Origin: Mixophyes australis
Taxonomy: Eukaryota; Chordata; Amphibia; Anura; Limnodynastidae
Length of the DNA: 64,000 nt
Direction of reading: 5' to 3'
Assembly: GCA_036250195.1 (NCBI GenBank)
Contig: JAVHZZ010000003.1
Coordinates: forward strand, 332,949,875 to 333,013,874
Part shown: positions 1 through 12,098 of the stretch, one piece after another
Numbering within the stretch: the first letter of the stretch is position 1
How the letters are laid out: every line of letters begins with the position of its first letter
Position numbers and translations under genes: made by a program
The notes under the pieces: model-generated
The model's database searches: none
Seen by the model: only the letters and a program-made list of their open reading frames with translations
What the model was told of the DNA's origin: nothing

Positions 1-208
1 CACATACAGACAGAGAGACAGACTAGGGTCAATTTTCAAAAGCAGCCAATTAACCTACCAGTATGTTTTTGGAGGCACCCGGAGAAAACCCACGCAAACA
101 CGGGGAGAACATACAAACTCCACAGAGATAAGGCCATGGTCGGGAATCGAACTCATAACCCCAGCGCTGTGAGGCAGAAGTGCTAACCACTTAGCCACCG
201 TGCTGCCC
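1..208 (-). mobile_element. tRNA-derived SINE, 3' truncated by window edge
   Basis: Read on the minus strand this is the head of the SINE family found about ten times in the window. It has an A-box-like stretch (GTGGCTAAGTGG) and a B-box-like GAGTTCGATTCC, then the body with the CTCCGGTTT and CATACT blocks. The LINE-like tail lies beyond the left edge. Compare the fuller copy at 32959-33309. It is non-coding and would need a LINE's reverse transcriptase to move. Confidence 0.8.
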
Positions 209-1210
209 ATGCCACATACATCAAGAGGAGAGGAGAAATTATTCAGTTTAATTTCCCACTTATGTGCTCATTTATATTTAGTAAGGAAGCTTTTTCTACA
301 GCTATCGACAGTATCTTTTAGTTCTAGTTTAGGTGATGTCTAAAGTTTATCCCAAAGGATGACATATTAGCTTTATAAGAAACTACAAATTGACATATTA
401 CAGGAGACACATTTCTTCAATTCTTATCCCTCTGTCTTTGATCCAGCCTCTTATATCCGGCATATGATACAACTGCCCAAAATTGAATAAACGCAGTTGC
501 CATTTATATAAGAACTAGATTGCTTTTCCAAGTAACATCAGTAAGTAGTGCTGCTATATTCCAGTTGATGAATGCTCAGGTTTAGCACTGGTAACAGTAG
601 CTAATATCTATGGCACCCAGTATGGGAACTTCAGAAGGGATTGATCCCATTGGAAGTTGAATTAATCTACACAAATTGAAATTAAATATATACTAATAGT
701 TATTTACTCTATACAATAGAGACAGTTTGCTTCAGATTGAAGTAAAAATTAATGCTGCTTCAAGGCTTGAATAAGTCTTAAATAAAAATCCCTCTCTTAC
801 CCTAACAGTAAATAGATAGGAGATGTATGTCAGTTACTAGCTGCAATCCAACAATCTGAAGCTGAGGAGGCTATTTCTTAGTGTAGTAAACGTTGAGAGT
901 TTATCTCGGAAGGCTCAATTTACTCTGTACACACAGAGTAGGTAAAAACAGCTTAGAACTCGGTTATAACTCTGTTTCACACTAGCACGCTGGTCAAATC
1001 ATTGTATCTCCCACCTGAGACCCGGTCTTCATTAAAACTTACCCGTATCAAGGAAAACGTGTGGTATAGTAAGACTGCGGGAGTAGCATATGTAATTACA
1101 AATACCATGGAATCTGCACTAATATCAGATATAAGATTCATTTAACCAGATCATTATATTACTTGCTCTGGATGTTTCAATATCCATAAGGGGCTAATTA
1201 TAAGAAAATT

Positions 1211-1260
<50 letters not shown>

Positions 1261-2329
1261 GTAATATTAGGCAGAATCCATTATATTATATATATCTGAT
1301 TATCAGTTGAGAGAACTATGAGGTGCCTTTCTAGCAGTGATTTCTGCTAATTTTACCAGTTTCATATAATCGGTTCAATTTTTCATTTCATCAAGTTTTA
1401 ATATTTCGCTAATAGAACTATTTAGTAACATTACTATTTTAATGTATACCAATAAAATTTGATATATTTTATTTAGTTTGGCTCTCTGAGTGCCCTATAT
1501 GTACACATTCTTTCTCTTTGTTATTTTCTTAGTGCTTTAGTGTATGGGTGCACCCCTCTAGACACAGGATCATAATTCCGATTATCATTATGTAATACTT
1601 GACAATATGTGAATGATTAATAGATACTATATTTAACCCTGTGTCTGGACTATTAGAGAACCTGCCTGGTGCAGTATATATTTTTTCTTACAGGTAAAAA
1701 CAGCATGTGATCCTAAGAAATTTTGTAGACATTTCTAAACAGTATAATCAGCAGAATGCGGCCTCCATAGAAAAATGTTTACTTAGATCCCAAGAACAAT
1801 TGGAATTCTTAAATTCCACAATTTTATAAGAGGATATCGCCTCCCCCATTATATCCTTTATCCAGTAAGTAGATCTACTTTACCTACCCTACAGACGACC
1901 CAACCCCCCCCCCCCCCCCGCCTTCCCAACACACACCAATTTGTCCTTAACCACTTAAGACATCTTCTTGACTGACATTCAAGTTTTCTTAAGCAGACCT
2001 CTGTTATTTTCATAAATACCTGTGAGTTGGAGTAGTTTTTGGAGTCCTCAATGTTATAGCATATTTTAAATTACATAGTTTAAAAGCTTAACCTGGTAAT
2101 ATGATTTTAACTATATCTATAATGTCAAGCACGCTTTATTTCCAAGTAGTGGGTATGCTTGCTTAACAGTCTAAATGTGTGTGGACTATAATTTGTTGTT
2201 CACAAACTAGAAAAGTGCTCAGACTGTGTAATCGATTTCAATCCAAACTTGCAATTGCCACTTGTAAAGATCACGAACGGTAAACATAACACTTTATACA
2301 CGGTATTTTAAAAATTACATGGTCTGGGC
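209..2329. other. Unique AT-rich stretch, no gene seen
   Basis: No open frame with family-like content and no obvious dispersed repeat, apart from a (TA)n tract near 1.2 kb and a C17-type homopolymer near 1904-1919. It is probably intergenic or intronic. Confidence 0.5.
1211..1257. repeat. (TA)n microsatellite
   Basis: About 23 perfect TA units, read directly. Likely length-polymorphic. Confidence 0.95.
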
Positions 2330-2677
2330 CAGTGAAGGCTAACCTGTGACACTCCAGGTGTTGTGAAACTACAAGCCCCAGCATGCTTTGCCAGCTATCA
2401 GCCAGTTATCTAACAGCAAAACATGCTGGGGCTTGTAGTTTCACAACACCTGGCGGTATATGTATTAACATCTGGTTTCTTCAACCCCCGCGAGTTCGGC
2501 GTCTTCGGCGCTTAAATCGGCGCTTAAATTTAAAGCGGCGCTGCCTTGTAAAGGGAAGCCCTTTACAAGGCAGCGCCGCTTTAAATTTAAGCGCCGAAGA
2601 CGCCGAACTCGCGGGGGTTGAAGAAACCGGAGGTTAATACATTTACCCCCTGGAGTGTCACAGGTTAGCCATAACTG
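2330..2677. mobile_element. Nested foldback element: hAT-like MITE carrying an inner palindromic MITE (copy 1)
   Basis: The outer TIRs begin CAGTGAAGGCTAACCTGTGA and end with the complement ...GGTTAGCCATAACTG. Inside lie inverted blocks around ACTACAAGCCCCAGCATGC. A second palindrome (about 2453-2652), rich in GGCGCTTAAAT, sits at the CCTGG of the outer element's right half. The same nested arrangement recurs at 44194-44531. No clear target duplication is visible around this copy. It is non-coding, and the 70-84 residue frames across it are palindrome shadows. Confidence 0.8.
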
Positions 2678-3024
2678 GAGCAAAGCCTAACTACTTTTGC
2701 TTGAGAAAAAACCCAGCAGGGCAAGAAATGTGCAGGAGGCACAGTGGACACACAAGTGCTTGGTCCCTCCCCAAGTGTATTTTAATTTTGCTATTATGGG
2801 CAAAAAAACCTGATTTTAATTTACTACCAGTCTGTGACTTTCCTTGGGACTTGTGCATGCTATTGTCGTTGTTGGCGATATCTTGATATTTTAAAGACTT
2901 CACCTTTAGAATTCACTTACTTATCTTTGATCATTTTTTTTATTATTATTTCACATTTCTTATCTGTGCCCACTGAGAAATGTTAAAACCTGTAACCTAC
3001 ATTAACTAACATTAAAGAAACAAA
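2678..3024. other. Short unique stretch, no gene seen
   Basis: AT-rich spacer between two foldback elements. The open frames on both strands are short and have no recognisable motif. Confidence 0.4.
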
Positions 3025-3344
3025 GGGACTGATTTTGAGTTAGAAGCAAAGCAAAGAAAAGAAGCAAATTTGCACCTGGACAACAATGTAACAACGCAAG
3101 GGGTACAAATTGACTTGTTTTTGTGCAAGCAAGGAAAATACTGGATGTTTTTTCATGTAGCACACAAATACTTGATAGCTTTATTTTTGCACCAAAATTT
3201 AAAGTTGATCTATGATATGCCCTATCGCAACTATAAATCTGTCCCCACATTTTAAATTTAGCTCCCCCTCTAATGCAACATGGTTTTGCCAAGCTGCAAA
3301 TTTGCTCCTTTTCTTTGCTTTGCTCCTAACTCGAAATCAGGCCC
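3025..3344. mobile_element. Foldback MITE, GGGCCTGAT-end family (diverged copy)
   Basis: The ends are inverted: GGGACTGATTTTGAGTTAG at the left, and CTAACTCGAAATCAGGCCC at the right. The interior shares TTTTTTCATGTAGCACACAA and TTTAAAGTTGAT with the better-preserved copy at 42418-42750. Non-autonomous; the superfamily is not assigned. Confidence 0.75.
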
Positions 3345-3680
3345 AAAGTGCCATTTGTAGTTAACCATATTGTTATGTGACATCCAGTACATCGTTATGT
3401 CTTTATTTATATATTTTTGCTACACTGCTTCCGATTTTCCAATTCCACCCATTATTTTGTATAAACAAATATGTTAAAATGTCATTTTCTTTTAAAAGGA
3501 AAAAAATCCCCAGCCATTTCCTGCTGTTTGAAGGTAAAACAAGGACACATTATGAATGGTGATTTAACGTTCACAGCAAACACAGAAGAAATTTGAAATA
3601 AACAACTAAAATTAACTAAAAAAAATACACACACAGAGAAATCAAAGAAAATTATAAATTTAGGGAGAAAATGAGTTTAA

Positions 3681-3935
3681 CAGGGGCGCACGGAGGATTG
3701 TTGGGGGGGGGGGGTTTCTCCCCGCCGACCCAAAAAAAAAACAACCCGAGAGAGAGCAGCTGCGCATGCGCAGCAGCTCCGTTTCGCCAGCTCTGTCCTA
3801 TACAGCAGCCGCGGCGCTGTTTAAGAATCGTCCGCTTCTTTGAAAGCGCCGCGGCTGCTGTATAGGACAGTGGCCACTTAGTTAGCGCAGGGGGGGTTTC
3901 TAGAGACTCAGAAATCCCCCCTGCGTGCGCCACTG
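3681..3935. mobile_element. Foldback MITE, CAGGGGCGCAC family (copy 1)
   Basis: Starts CAGGGGCGCAC and ends GTGCGCCACTG, which are imperfect inverted repeats. The centre is a long palindrome around CTATACAGCAGCCGCGGCGC. A direct TTTAA flanks it on both sides (3676-3680 and 3936-3940), suggesting a 5-bp target duplication. Two more copies lie at 41206 and 61236. The ends look hAT-like. Confidence 0.8.
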
Positions 3936-4756
3936 TTTAAGTTAACATTTTCACTCATCTCTGTAGCGCCCACCTGCTCTAGGTCTCACCTGCCTTATTA
4001 CTTTCAATTTCTTTTTTAACTTTATACTTTTTTGCCCCCGCAATTTTACCCTGCAACATTTTTAAGTTACTGTCAGACGCTGGAAAAATTGCTAGAAGCT
4101 AGAAACATCTTCATAATGCTGGGAAGTAAATAAATACATTCATTATGTTACGCCTTTGCAGAAACATCTCAGAAAGGCCTACTGATATCAAAGCAGACAA
4201 GTGAAGACCCAGACAGCAAAATGAGATCTAACATTGAGGTCCCATGCTTGAAAGCACACACTTGATTTTTTTTAGCACTGAAAAAACAGCCTTCAAGAAA
4301 TAAGCCGTATACAAAGTTCCCATTAATACGCAGGGTATCCAACGTTACCTTTTTAAGTTCATAGCAGGCAATGTTTTTTAAAGAAAAGCCAATTAAACGA
4401 ACATCTGTGCTTACTGTGGTTGCCTAATCATACTGTTATAGTTGGAATAAATTTAACAACCAACAGTCATCACAGAATCCCTTTTATTTTCTCCAGTTAG
4501 CGAAAGGAAAAAATAAAGGAGATTTTAATGGCGATGTACTTCTAAAACAAGCAGATAAGCCAGTTCATCTGTAACAGAAGGCAATCATATTTAACGGTTT
4601 TAACACTACACAGGCATTGCTTGCAACAAACGTATATTAAATTAGTTTTATGAGTCAATGTGAAGACAAGGGCAATACTTTTCTTTGTTAAGGTCAAGCA
4701 TACATTTATTTCCATGGTTTCCATCCTATGACACAAACTAGTGGCACACGGACTCT
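3936..4756. other. Unique AT-rich stretch, no gene seen
   Basis: No repeat or coding signal recognised. The minus-strand 64-residue frame near 4542-4736 has no family features. Confidence 0.4.
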
Positions 4757-4964
4757 CTTACCTTCACTGGTGTTGGGTTAGAGACGAGACCAGTAGAAAG
4801 AGTCCCACTGATGTGGTGTCCTTCGCTTATCATCAAAATCTCCACACCACATCAACAGAACCTGTACTAACTAACTTACCTTCATTGGTGTCTGGTTGGG
4901 GACGAGACCAGTAGAAAGAGTCCCACCGATGTGGTGTCCTTAGCTTCTCATCAAAATCTCCACA
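4757..4964 (-). repeat. Tandem pair of about 90-bp units with splice-donor-like ends
   Basis: Unit 4757-4846 and unit 4875-4964 are close copies 118 bp apart. On the minus strand both end in GAAG followed by GTAAG, a good donor context. The distal unit (4875-4964) is part of an open frame, while the proximal unit carries an in-frame stop. It may be a duplicated exon of an unrecognised gene or a dispersed repeat. Confidence 0.6.
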
Positions 4965-5019
4965 TGTGTAGGGCTGATCAGGGCATATGTCCCAATAATG
5001 TGTTTTTGCAATCGGGACA
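4880..5019 (-). other. Candidate internal exon, unrecognised protein
   Basis: On the minus strand a pyrimidine-rich CCTTTTCTTAG precedes position 5019 and GTAAG follows position 4880, bounding 140 bp that are open throughout. The peptide contains blocks such as PYTCGDFDEKLRTPHRWDSF and is rich in W, Y, P and D, unlike the low-complexity shadow frames elsewhere. No domain was recognised. Against it: no partner exons were identified and the segment duplicates next door, so it may be a repeat. Treat it as a hypothesis. Confidence 0.25.
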
Positions 5020-5821
5020 CTAAGAAAAGGCTTGTGGTGCCTCACAATAATGGAGGTGTATCAGAGTATCTCTGTGATCACAGAGATGCTCATAAAGGTA
5101 GGGAGTGAGGCAGAGAACTCCCACAGTGACATGGAGATTTCAGATGGAAGGGGAAGACACCACACAACTACCTGGGAAAAGGAAAGTGGGGAACGCCGAT
5201 TGGGATCTCTGTGAACAGGAGGTAAAGGGGTGATTTCTGAACAAGTGAATGGCGCTGGGCAAGGAAATAGTCTTAGTGCAATGTAGTTTCTGTTGCCTAG
5301 TACTGTACATATCCCAGGTTGCAAATATTTTGGTACGGGGGCTCTGAGGCCCCTAGTAATGCCAATGACCTGACCCTATCTCTCAGCACATCAGCCACAT
5401 AACAAAAGCAGCCCACATCTCAATAAATCTGTTATATCCAGATCTGACCTAGCGTAGACCCAATAGTAACAGGAAGTAGGATCTACAACAAAAAAGGGGT
5501 TCAGACATTCTAAGCTAGGGATTCAATATTCTACAGGATTTCAAAATCATTGGTGTCAGACAGTCATCTACTGAGCTCTATTTTTTTCTTACTAATGGGA
5601 GAAAATTGCTTCTTTTTTTATGACTGTCAATACAATTACAAATGAATAGTAATTTTGATTAGAAGCTAATGTACAGATTGTTATTTGTGAAAACAAGTCA
5701 GACAAAAGAAGAAAAATGTAACAGTTATAGCATAAAGATAACAGGTCTTCAGGTCATGTCATTAAGAAGATGTGCAGTTTACTAACTTTTATGATATGAC
5801 TGACACTATTTTGGACTCTGT
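5020..5821. other. No gene recognised
   Basis: Contains a small palindrome near 5063-5087 (ATCTCTGTGATCACAGAGAT) and otherwise unique sequence. Confidence 0.35.
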
Positions 5822-6292
5822 TGTTATGTTACCCTGCATTACCTGTGTAACACCAGAGGTACTGCTGTCTTTTCCCACTATCAGGGGTTAACTAGCACAG
5901 CTACTTAATCACCTACACCTGAGGGTCTCATATATTTATACCTGCCTCTTCCAGCTTTCCTTGCTGGTCGCTAATGTTTCCAAGCTTGTTTTTGTTTGTA
6001 CCTTGGATTACTGCCCTGATTTTTCTGTTCCTGTGGATATTCATGCTTAGCCAGTTTCTGCTTCTTTGTACAGCCTTAAATCAATCACCTGTATCTTCTC
6101 TTAACCTGACATTTGCATTACTCCTGCTAATCTGCTATACATGAAAATCTGATTACACTCTGACCCGGTCTGTGTTCATTGCATCACCTGGATTGTTCCT
6201 TTCTCTGCAATAAACAGTTCAATGTTTTCATCATTTGTCTGGCTCCATGGCTATAATTGTAAGACCTAGTTTGTGGAACAGATTTTGTAACA
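5822..6292 (+). mobile_element. Probable LTR of a retrotransposon (solo or fragment)
   Basis: Starts TGTTATGTTACC and ends TTGTAACA, giving short inverted TG...CA ends. AATAAA lies at 6209-6214 in the context GCAATAAACAGTTCAATG. That context and the CACCAGAGG...TTAAC block resemble the minus-strand solo LTR at 14339-14898, suggesting related Gypsy-like LTRs. No matching target duplication was found and no internal coding region is present. Confidence 0.45.
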
Positions 6293-6450
6293 CTAACATA
6301 TCAAACTACAGTTCTTCTGATGATCTCCAATGCAAGAAATAACGGACTGTAATCAACATAACACTTGGGCCCCAAAACCTTATTGCACCCAAGGCAGCTG
6401 TCACTGTCCTAGAAATATCCCATCATAAACATACTATATATACTGGTAGA

Positions 6451-7216
6451 GTATAACAAAATTATATACAAAATTATATATACATCAAGCACTCACATCC
6501 ATAGAATAGGAAATCTTCTTTCACAGCGGAATACAATAAATCAATTCCCTTTCCGTTCTTTTGGCATAAAAGAACTGAAACAAAAACTCAAAAATACAGG
6601 ATATATAAAGTATGTAACATCAAAATACTAATGTTCAATGAACCAATATAGTGAATAGTGTTATAGGTGAATCTTCAAGTTAGGAAAGAAAGGACCCTTA
6701 TCCTCATGGTTAAGCAATCACCCACGAAGTATCTGCTTCCTGTGGTAATATGTGGGCTTTTAGCCCATTGGGATTATGCTTTCAGAAAAGTTTCTTGTTA
6801 CATCAATGTATTCTTAGACTTTCTTCCACATTCAGGCCTCCCACCGTATGAGAGAAAATGGAGAAATAGAGCGTATACTGCATTATCTTTTTATTAGATA
6901 ACAAAAAGATTAGGTAAACATTGTACTCACATGCTAAAAACAGTGTAAAACATCCTTAACAAGCTGTGTATAAAATACCCATTCCAGAGAGTCCATTAAC
7001 AATGTTGCATTGATAAGAAGGGTAGATGGCATCTCCGGGTTTCCTCCTTCTCCCAATTCTGATGACGGTACCTCCTGGATAAGGGTGGTGTAGATCAGTC
7101 AACCAACGCATTTCAACTCCAAAGGAGGCGTCTTTATCAAGACTATTCCAGAGAAGGAAGATTTCCTATTCTGTGAATTCATGTGAGCGCTTGATGTGCA
7201 TATAATTTTGTTATAC
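6451..7216. mobile_element. Inverted-repeat element of about 766 bp, unclassified
   Basis: The left end GTATAACAAAATTATAT is matched in reverse complement by the right end ATATAATTTTGTTATAC. Further matching blocks lie inside (AGCACTCACAT with ATGTGAGCGCT, and AATAGGAAATCTTC with GAAGATTTCCTATT). The interior right half holds a TTGGAGTTGAAATGCGTTGG block on the reverse strand, a motif seen in frog dispersed repeats. No coding capacity is visible. Confidence 0.55.
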
Positions 7217-7247
7217 TTTGCCAAATGCTATTTGGGACCTAGTGGAG

Positions 7248-7252
<5 letters not shown>

Positions 7253-7306
<54 letters not shown>
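7253..7306. repeat. (TA)n microsatellite
   Basis: About 27 TA units, immediately right of the 766-bp inverted-repeat element. It produces spurious YIYIYI frames. Confidence 0.95.
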
Positions 7307-7310
<4 letters not shown>

Positions 7311-8516
7311 CACATACACGTATATTCATACACACACACACAAAGAGGCAGCACACAGTAGGACCGCAATATATATCCATTCATTGTATACTGTGGCCTT
7401 GGAGGCAAATGCAAGCAAATGGCCCAGGGTTTTCTTCTAGTGTAACACAATTGAAAAAAAGTTGTGAAAAAGACCACAAAGGCATGGTTTTATATAGCCC
7501 ATGAAATATAAAATATTATATATATACACATATATAATATATGGAAAGCACTATGTATTTCTGCCCGAACAGTAAAAATACTGTTGAAAACAGGTCATTC
7601 CAGGGTGTACTTATACAATCACCACTGTGCTGTCTTGTGCACAACAATAAGAAACACACGCGCATAAATTAGCAGCCTCCTTATATCTACAGGAAAGAAA
7701 TAAACTAATAGTAAACCAAAGATACTGTGGACTATTGCCTTTTATTCATGCAACCTGGAAGGCAAAATTGAAATGAGTTTCAGGAAAGGGCACATCATTA
7801 TAAACTTTTAATTTGTAAAGCTGCATTAGGCATCGGCAAAAAATGACAATAGGCCAGGTAGAATGTCAGCACTGATATACTACAACATTCCTTTATGAGC
7901 ACATTACAATTTATAAGAGCTAATAATAAAAAAGAAGTGATGCTGAGATGATGAATTGATGCTATGCAATTAGACTTATTAGAATTCACAAGAGTTGACA
8001 GGCAATAATCAAACCACTTTCACGCTGCCCACTGCAATTATCTTTGCACTTAAGAATCAACAAAGCACATAATGACTTGCACCCGATTAAAGAATTCACG
8101 AGAAATGGAAATTTAAGGTGTTTTTTTTGTCGTCTGGGAATTTGATTTTTTTTTTGTAAAGAGTATCCAATAAGACAGTGAAGACTATTTGGCAAGGTTT
8201 GAATATTCACCATGGGTGCGCATTGTACCAAGCTGTGGAATAAATTGCTGACATGAATCCATAAAAATAGCCATCCATGCAGAATAATTAGACATTTACA
8301 GGAATAGAAAGAAATAGTACCTTCTAATAAAAGCCAAAACAGTTAGTTAACACTTTTAGTTTCCTGCCCTCAAACACACCCTCATCATTACCTGATCTAA
8401 CTTATGCTTGGTCAAACTTTTTATTTAAAGGAAATGATTTGCTAGAGGCAATGCATGGCTGATGATACATAAAGAAAAGGTGCACTGAACTTAGAACACT
8501 AACAGCAAGTATTACA
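7307..8516. other. Unique AT-rich stretch, no gene seen
   Basis: No recognisable coding or repeat family. The short minus-strand frames near 7.8-8.2 kb lack motifs. Confidence 0.4.
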
Positions 8517-9146
8517 TATTATATATATATATATAAGTTAACCCGTGCATGATACTCATGCATTCTAGTCAAATCAAGCTACTTAAGGTGTTAAAAAGGT
8601 TCTTGTCATGCATTTGGGCCATAGCCAGGCCTCCTCAGGGGAAGAGCGTTACTTCCTGACGTAAGCGCCCTTTTTTAACGTGGTTTTGTCCACATGTCAC
8701 CACCTCATCATTCTTCTCCATCACCTCACCCTTCATTTTCATCGCCACATCTATCCAGATGTCTATCCAGACACAGGGATCTCTCTCAGCGGTCCTGAGT
8801 ATCACACTCCTCTCACTCTGTCACCCCCGGCAACCACCAACCACTCCCCACTGTCACCCCCGGCAACCACCAACCACTCCCAACTGTCACTTCTCCTTCA
8901 AGAAATATATATATATTTTTTTTAAATCTTTATAAACACTTTTAACAATTAACAAATTAAATTAACAAATTAAAAACATCTTAATATACCAAATTTCAGC
9001 CCTTTAAGAATTTTTTTTCCCACACACACTAAGAATTTAGTAGGTCAGTGTATAACTCCGCCCAGCAGGTGGCGCTGCAGCTTGGTTTTATTTTTTCCAC
9101 ACACACACAGACAGACTAACACACGCCACTAAGCATTTATATTATA
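8517..9146. repeat. Probable dispersed repeat with microsatellite borders
   Basis: A segment bounded by TA/CA tracts, starting with the small palindrome GCATGATACTCATGC. It includes a 33-bp unit repeated twice (8818-8850 and 8851-8883) plus a partial third, then an AT-rich section. The edges and class are uncertain. Confidence 0.35.
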
Positions 9147-9175
9147 GATATATACACACACAGACACACTGTGTA

Positions 9176-9257
<82 letters not shown>

Positions 9258-9310
9258 TATACACGCACATGCATATACATACACTCATATACATACACAC
9301 ATATACACAG
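9147..9310. repeat. Compound (CA)n/(TA)n microsatellite
   Basis: A long TA tract at about 9174-9246 flanked by CA-rich and ACATATAC-type repeats. It is low complexity, and open frames over it are artefacts. Confidence 0.95.
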
Positions 9311-9739
9311 ACAATATTACAGCTATATAGCTTCCAGTAAGCAATACTAATTCTTGGGAAGCTCATGATTCTACTATAGATGGGATTAGACAGTGATATC
9401 TTTCATAAAGTTGACCAACGTAAAATAAATTCTAAAGTAGCTACGCAGCACTGTAAATATCTTCGTTTTGAGCTGCTTAATATAATAAAGTTGAGTACAG
9501 AGGACAAGTTGTTAGAAATCAAAGTTCTGAGGAACGTAGGGTATTTAAATTTATTTATGATATACCTAAACAGCAATCCTTCAAAGGTATTGTTCCTGCT
9601 GATGTATTTATTTTTTATTTGGTTTTACCTACACTTGTTTTCATGACCCTCATCTGATCTGATAGGGTGCCACTGGCTTTCCAATATAATTGATCAACAC
9701 TTTTTTTTATCAAATGTGTTGATATTATAATAAAATATG

Positions 9740-9977
9740 GGACTGCACAGAGAGAATGTTGTTAGCATCGCTGCCTCACAGCGCCGGGGCCAAGGGTTCG
9801 ATTCCAACCAGGACCCTATCTGTGTGGAGTTTGCATGTTCCCTCCATGTTTCCAGTTTCCTTCCACAGTCTAAAACATAATGGTAGGTTAATTGACTGTC
9901 AGGGACTGGATGGATGATTAAACATTCTCTGTACAGCATTATGTATTATGTTGGTGCTAAATCAATAAATAAATATA
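9740..9977 (+). mobile_element. tRNA-derived SINE, diverged copy
   Basis: Shows the SINE head (TGCCTCACAGCGCCGGGGCC, GGTTCGATTCC), the TGTGTGGAGTTTGCATGTTC block, and the tail ending GGTGCTAAATCAATAAATAA. It is more diverged than other copies and internally shortened, so probably older or a sister subfamily. Confidence 0.75.
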
Positions 9978-10546
9978 TTGACACTCATTTCCCTTCTTCA
10001 GTACAAAGCACTATGTTTCGTTAACAGCAGAGAAAGATGAATCTAAGTTTTGTATTTCTTAAAAGCCATGTATTTATGGATAATGGCTAAGCAGTGTGTA
10101 CTATACCATGTTTATAAGCTGTCATATGAAGAAAAGTTTTCCAGATTATTATAGGGCAGGACTGCAGGGAGAGCAAAGTGCTTCTTCCCTAGCAGTAACA
10201 GAGATGGAGGTCATTGGTCACATGCATTATGGGAACTTTTAGTGCCACTTAACTACTAGTGTTATTACAGCTGTTTCATACTTTTTTCTTTTTTTTAACC
10301 TACAGAATGCCAATGAGAGTTATAATATATTATTGCATCAATACTACATAATGAGTGAGTTTTTAATTCTTTGGAGCTAAAACAGTCAAAACTAACCATT
10401 TTTTTATGAACTTGTTTCTTAATATGCCATCTGAGACAAGATACTCCCAGGACACTTCAAGTTTTTACCATTTCTTCATATGTAACTAACAATGTATGTT
10501 TCCCCATTTCTCAGACTCCTGTGGTAGCATTTCCACAGAAATCCAC

Positions 10547-11167
10547 AGCTGGGTACACACTGAAGAATTTTTCCGACCGAAGTCTCAAATGATTATACCT
10601 ACGACTGAAGTCCGATCAGTCTGGCGATTCATGCATACACACTGACATGATTTACCTTCAGATCTGTGCTCTTCATCTGGTTCTTTATCTGGTCCTCTAG
10701 TCCAGAGAATGACAGCACAATATTCATTCATTCACTACTGTCACATTGTCACACTGATTAAAACTGCCTTGTTAAAGCTATCCACATGCCCTAACGAATT
10801 TCGTTAGCTTCTGTGACTCTGAAACTAAACATTCTGTCTCAGAACGAACAAATGAATTATTCCTTCTACAGGACTCTCTACATTTATTCACTCTGACATT
10901 CAGTGCTAACACCGGCTGAAAAGAGCCCGACTCTGTAAACTCTATGGAGATCGTCAGCATGAGTGCATATACACCACATGATCGTTAGGTGATTGATCGG
11001 AAAACATTGATTGGTACGACCAACCAAATGAGGCGACAATCGTCCATTTGGGCAGACTTTCGACCATCGTGTCACTACACACACTGACCCGACTTTCGAC
11101 CCGAGCGGTCATTTGACGGCTGGTGGCGCCGATTATTGGACAAAAACCCTGTAGTGTGTACCCAGCT
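10547..11167. mobile_element. TIR element of about 620 bp, unclassified
   Basis: Ends are inverted: AGCTGGGTACACACT at the left and AGTGTGTACCCAGCT at the right. The interior contains repeated CGACC/GGTCG-type motifs near both ends and no transposase frame. The palindromic tips make the exact boundary and the target duplication ambiguous. Confidence 0.65.
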
Positions 11168-11776
11168 TTAACTTGAGTAATTCAAGGTTAGATTAACTGT
11201 TGTCACAAAAAGTAGGCATCCTCCTTCCCCTACACCCGTTGCCTATATTAGGTGTACAGATGAAATATTTTTAAGCATTCAGCACAATCCAAAAGTAAAT
11301 ATGTGCTAGACTGCACTGCATTGAATGTCAGTGCTAAGGGGTGCAGTGAGACGTGAGCAGCACAAGCCTTGCCATATACCCTATATCGTGTGGGTCACGG
11401 TTCGGTTTCCACTTTAACTTTTATGATGGTGTCGTTTTGGAAAATCTAACACTAATAGAAGAGCCACAGTAAAAACCAAAGTGCAGTGTACAGATATTAA
11501 CACACACAAACCTTTCTTGAAAACCTAAATGATGACTATCGCACTCTTGTATTTCCTGCTATAATGTCTGAGACATTGTTCCAATGCCTGAGGGCAGAAG
11601 GTCATGTGATTCTAATGTCATGTGATCATTTAGAGGTAATCAGGAAGGCTGCAGACTTCCTACAGGTTCATCACAAAAATGTCCAGATGAAAGTTTTGAG
11701 AATGAGAGCCAGCTAGTTCAATGGATGTTCACAATGCTTATACCTACTCGACTGATGAATTCCATCAGGCATATAA

Positions 11777-11885
11777 TCATCATCAGTTATTTATAGAGCA
11801 CCACTAATTCCGCAGCGCTGTACAGAGAACTCATTAAAATCAGTCCCTACCTAATTGGAGCTTACAGTCTAAAGTCCCTAACATA

Positions 11886-11917
<32 letters not shown>

Positions 11918-12098
11918 GAGAGGTCAATTTTGCTAGCAGCCAATTAACCTACTAGTATGTTTTTGGAGTGTGGGAGGAAACCGGAGCACCCGGAGAAAAC
12001 CCACTCAAACACAGGGAGAACATACAAACTTCCATGACGGTCTCATGACCCCAGTGCTGTGAGGCAGAAGTGCAAACCACTAGGCCACTGTGCTGCCA
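11777..12098 (-). mobile_element. tRNA-derived SINE, near full length
   Basis: On the minus strand it runs from the tRNA-like head at 12098 to the tail ending in the ATCATCAT-complement at 11777. A (CA)n expansion at about 11883-11918 sits where other copies have a short CT/GT-rich stretch. Part of the region after the B box is deleted. Confidence 0.85.

Noticed and set aside
7196..7504. Open frames with YIYIYI repeats (also near 9.2 and 38.7 kb)
   Set aside because: They translate (TA)n microsatellites.
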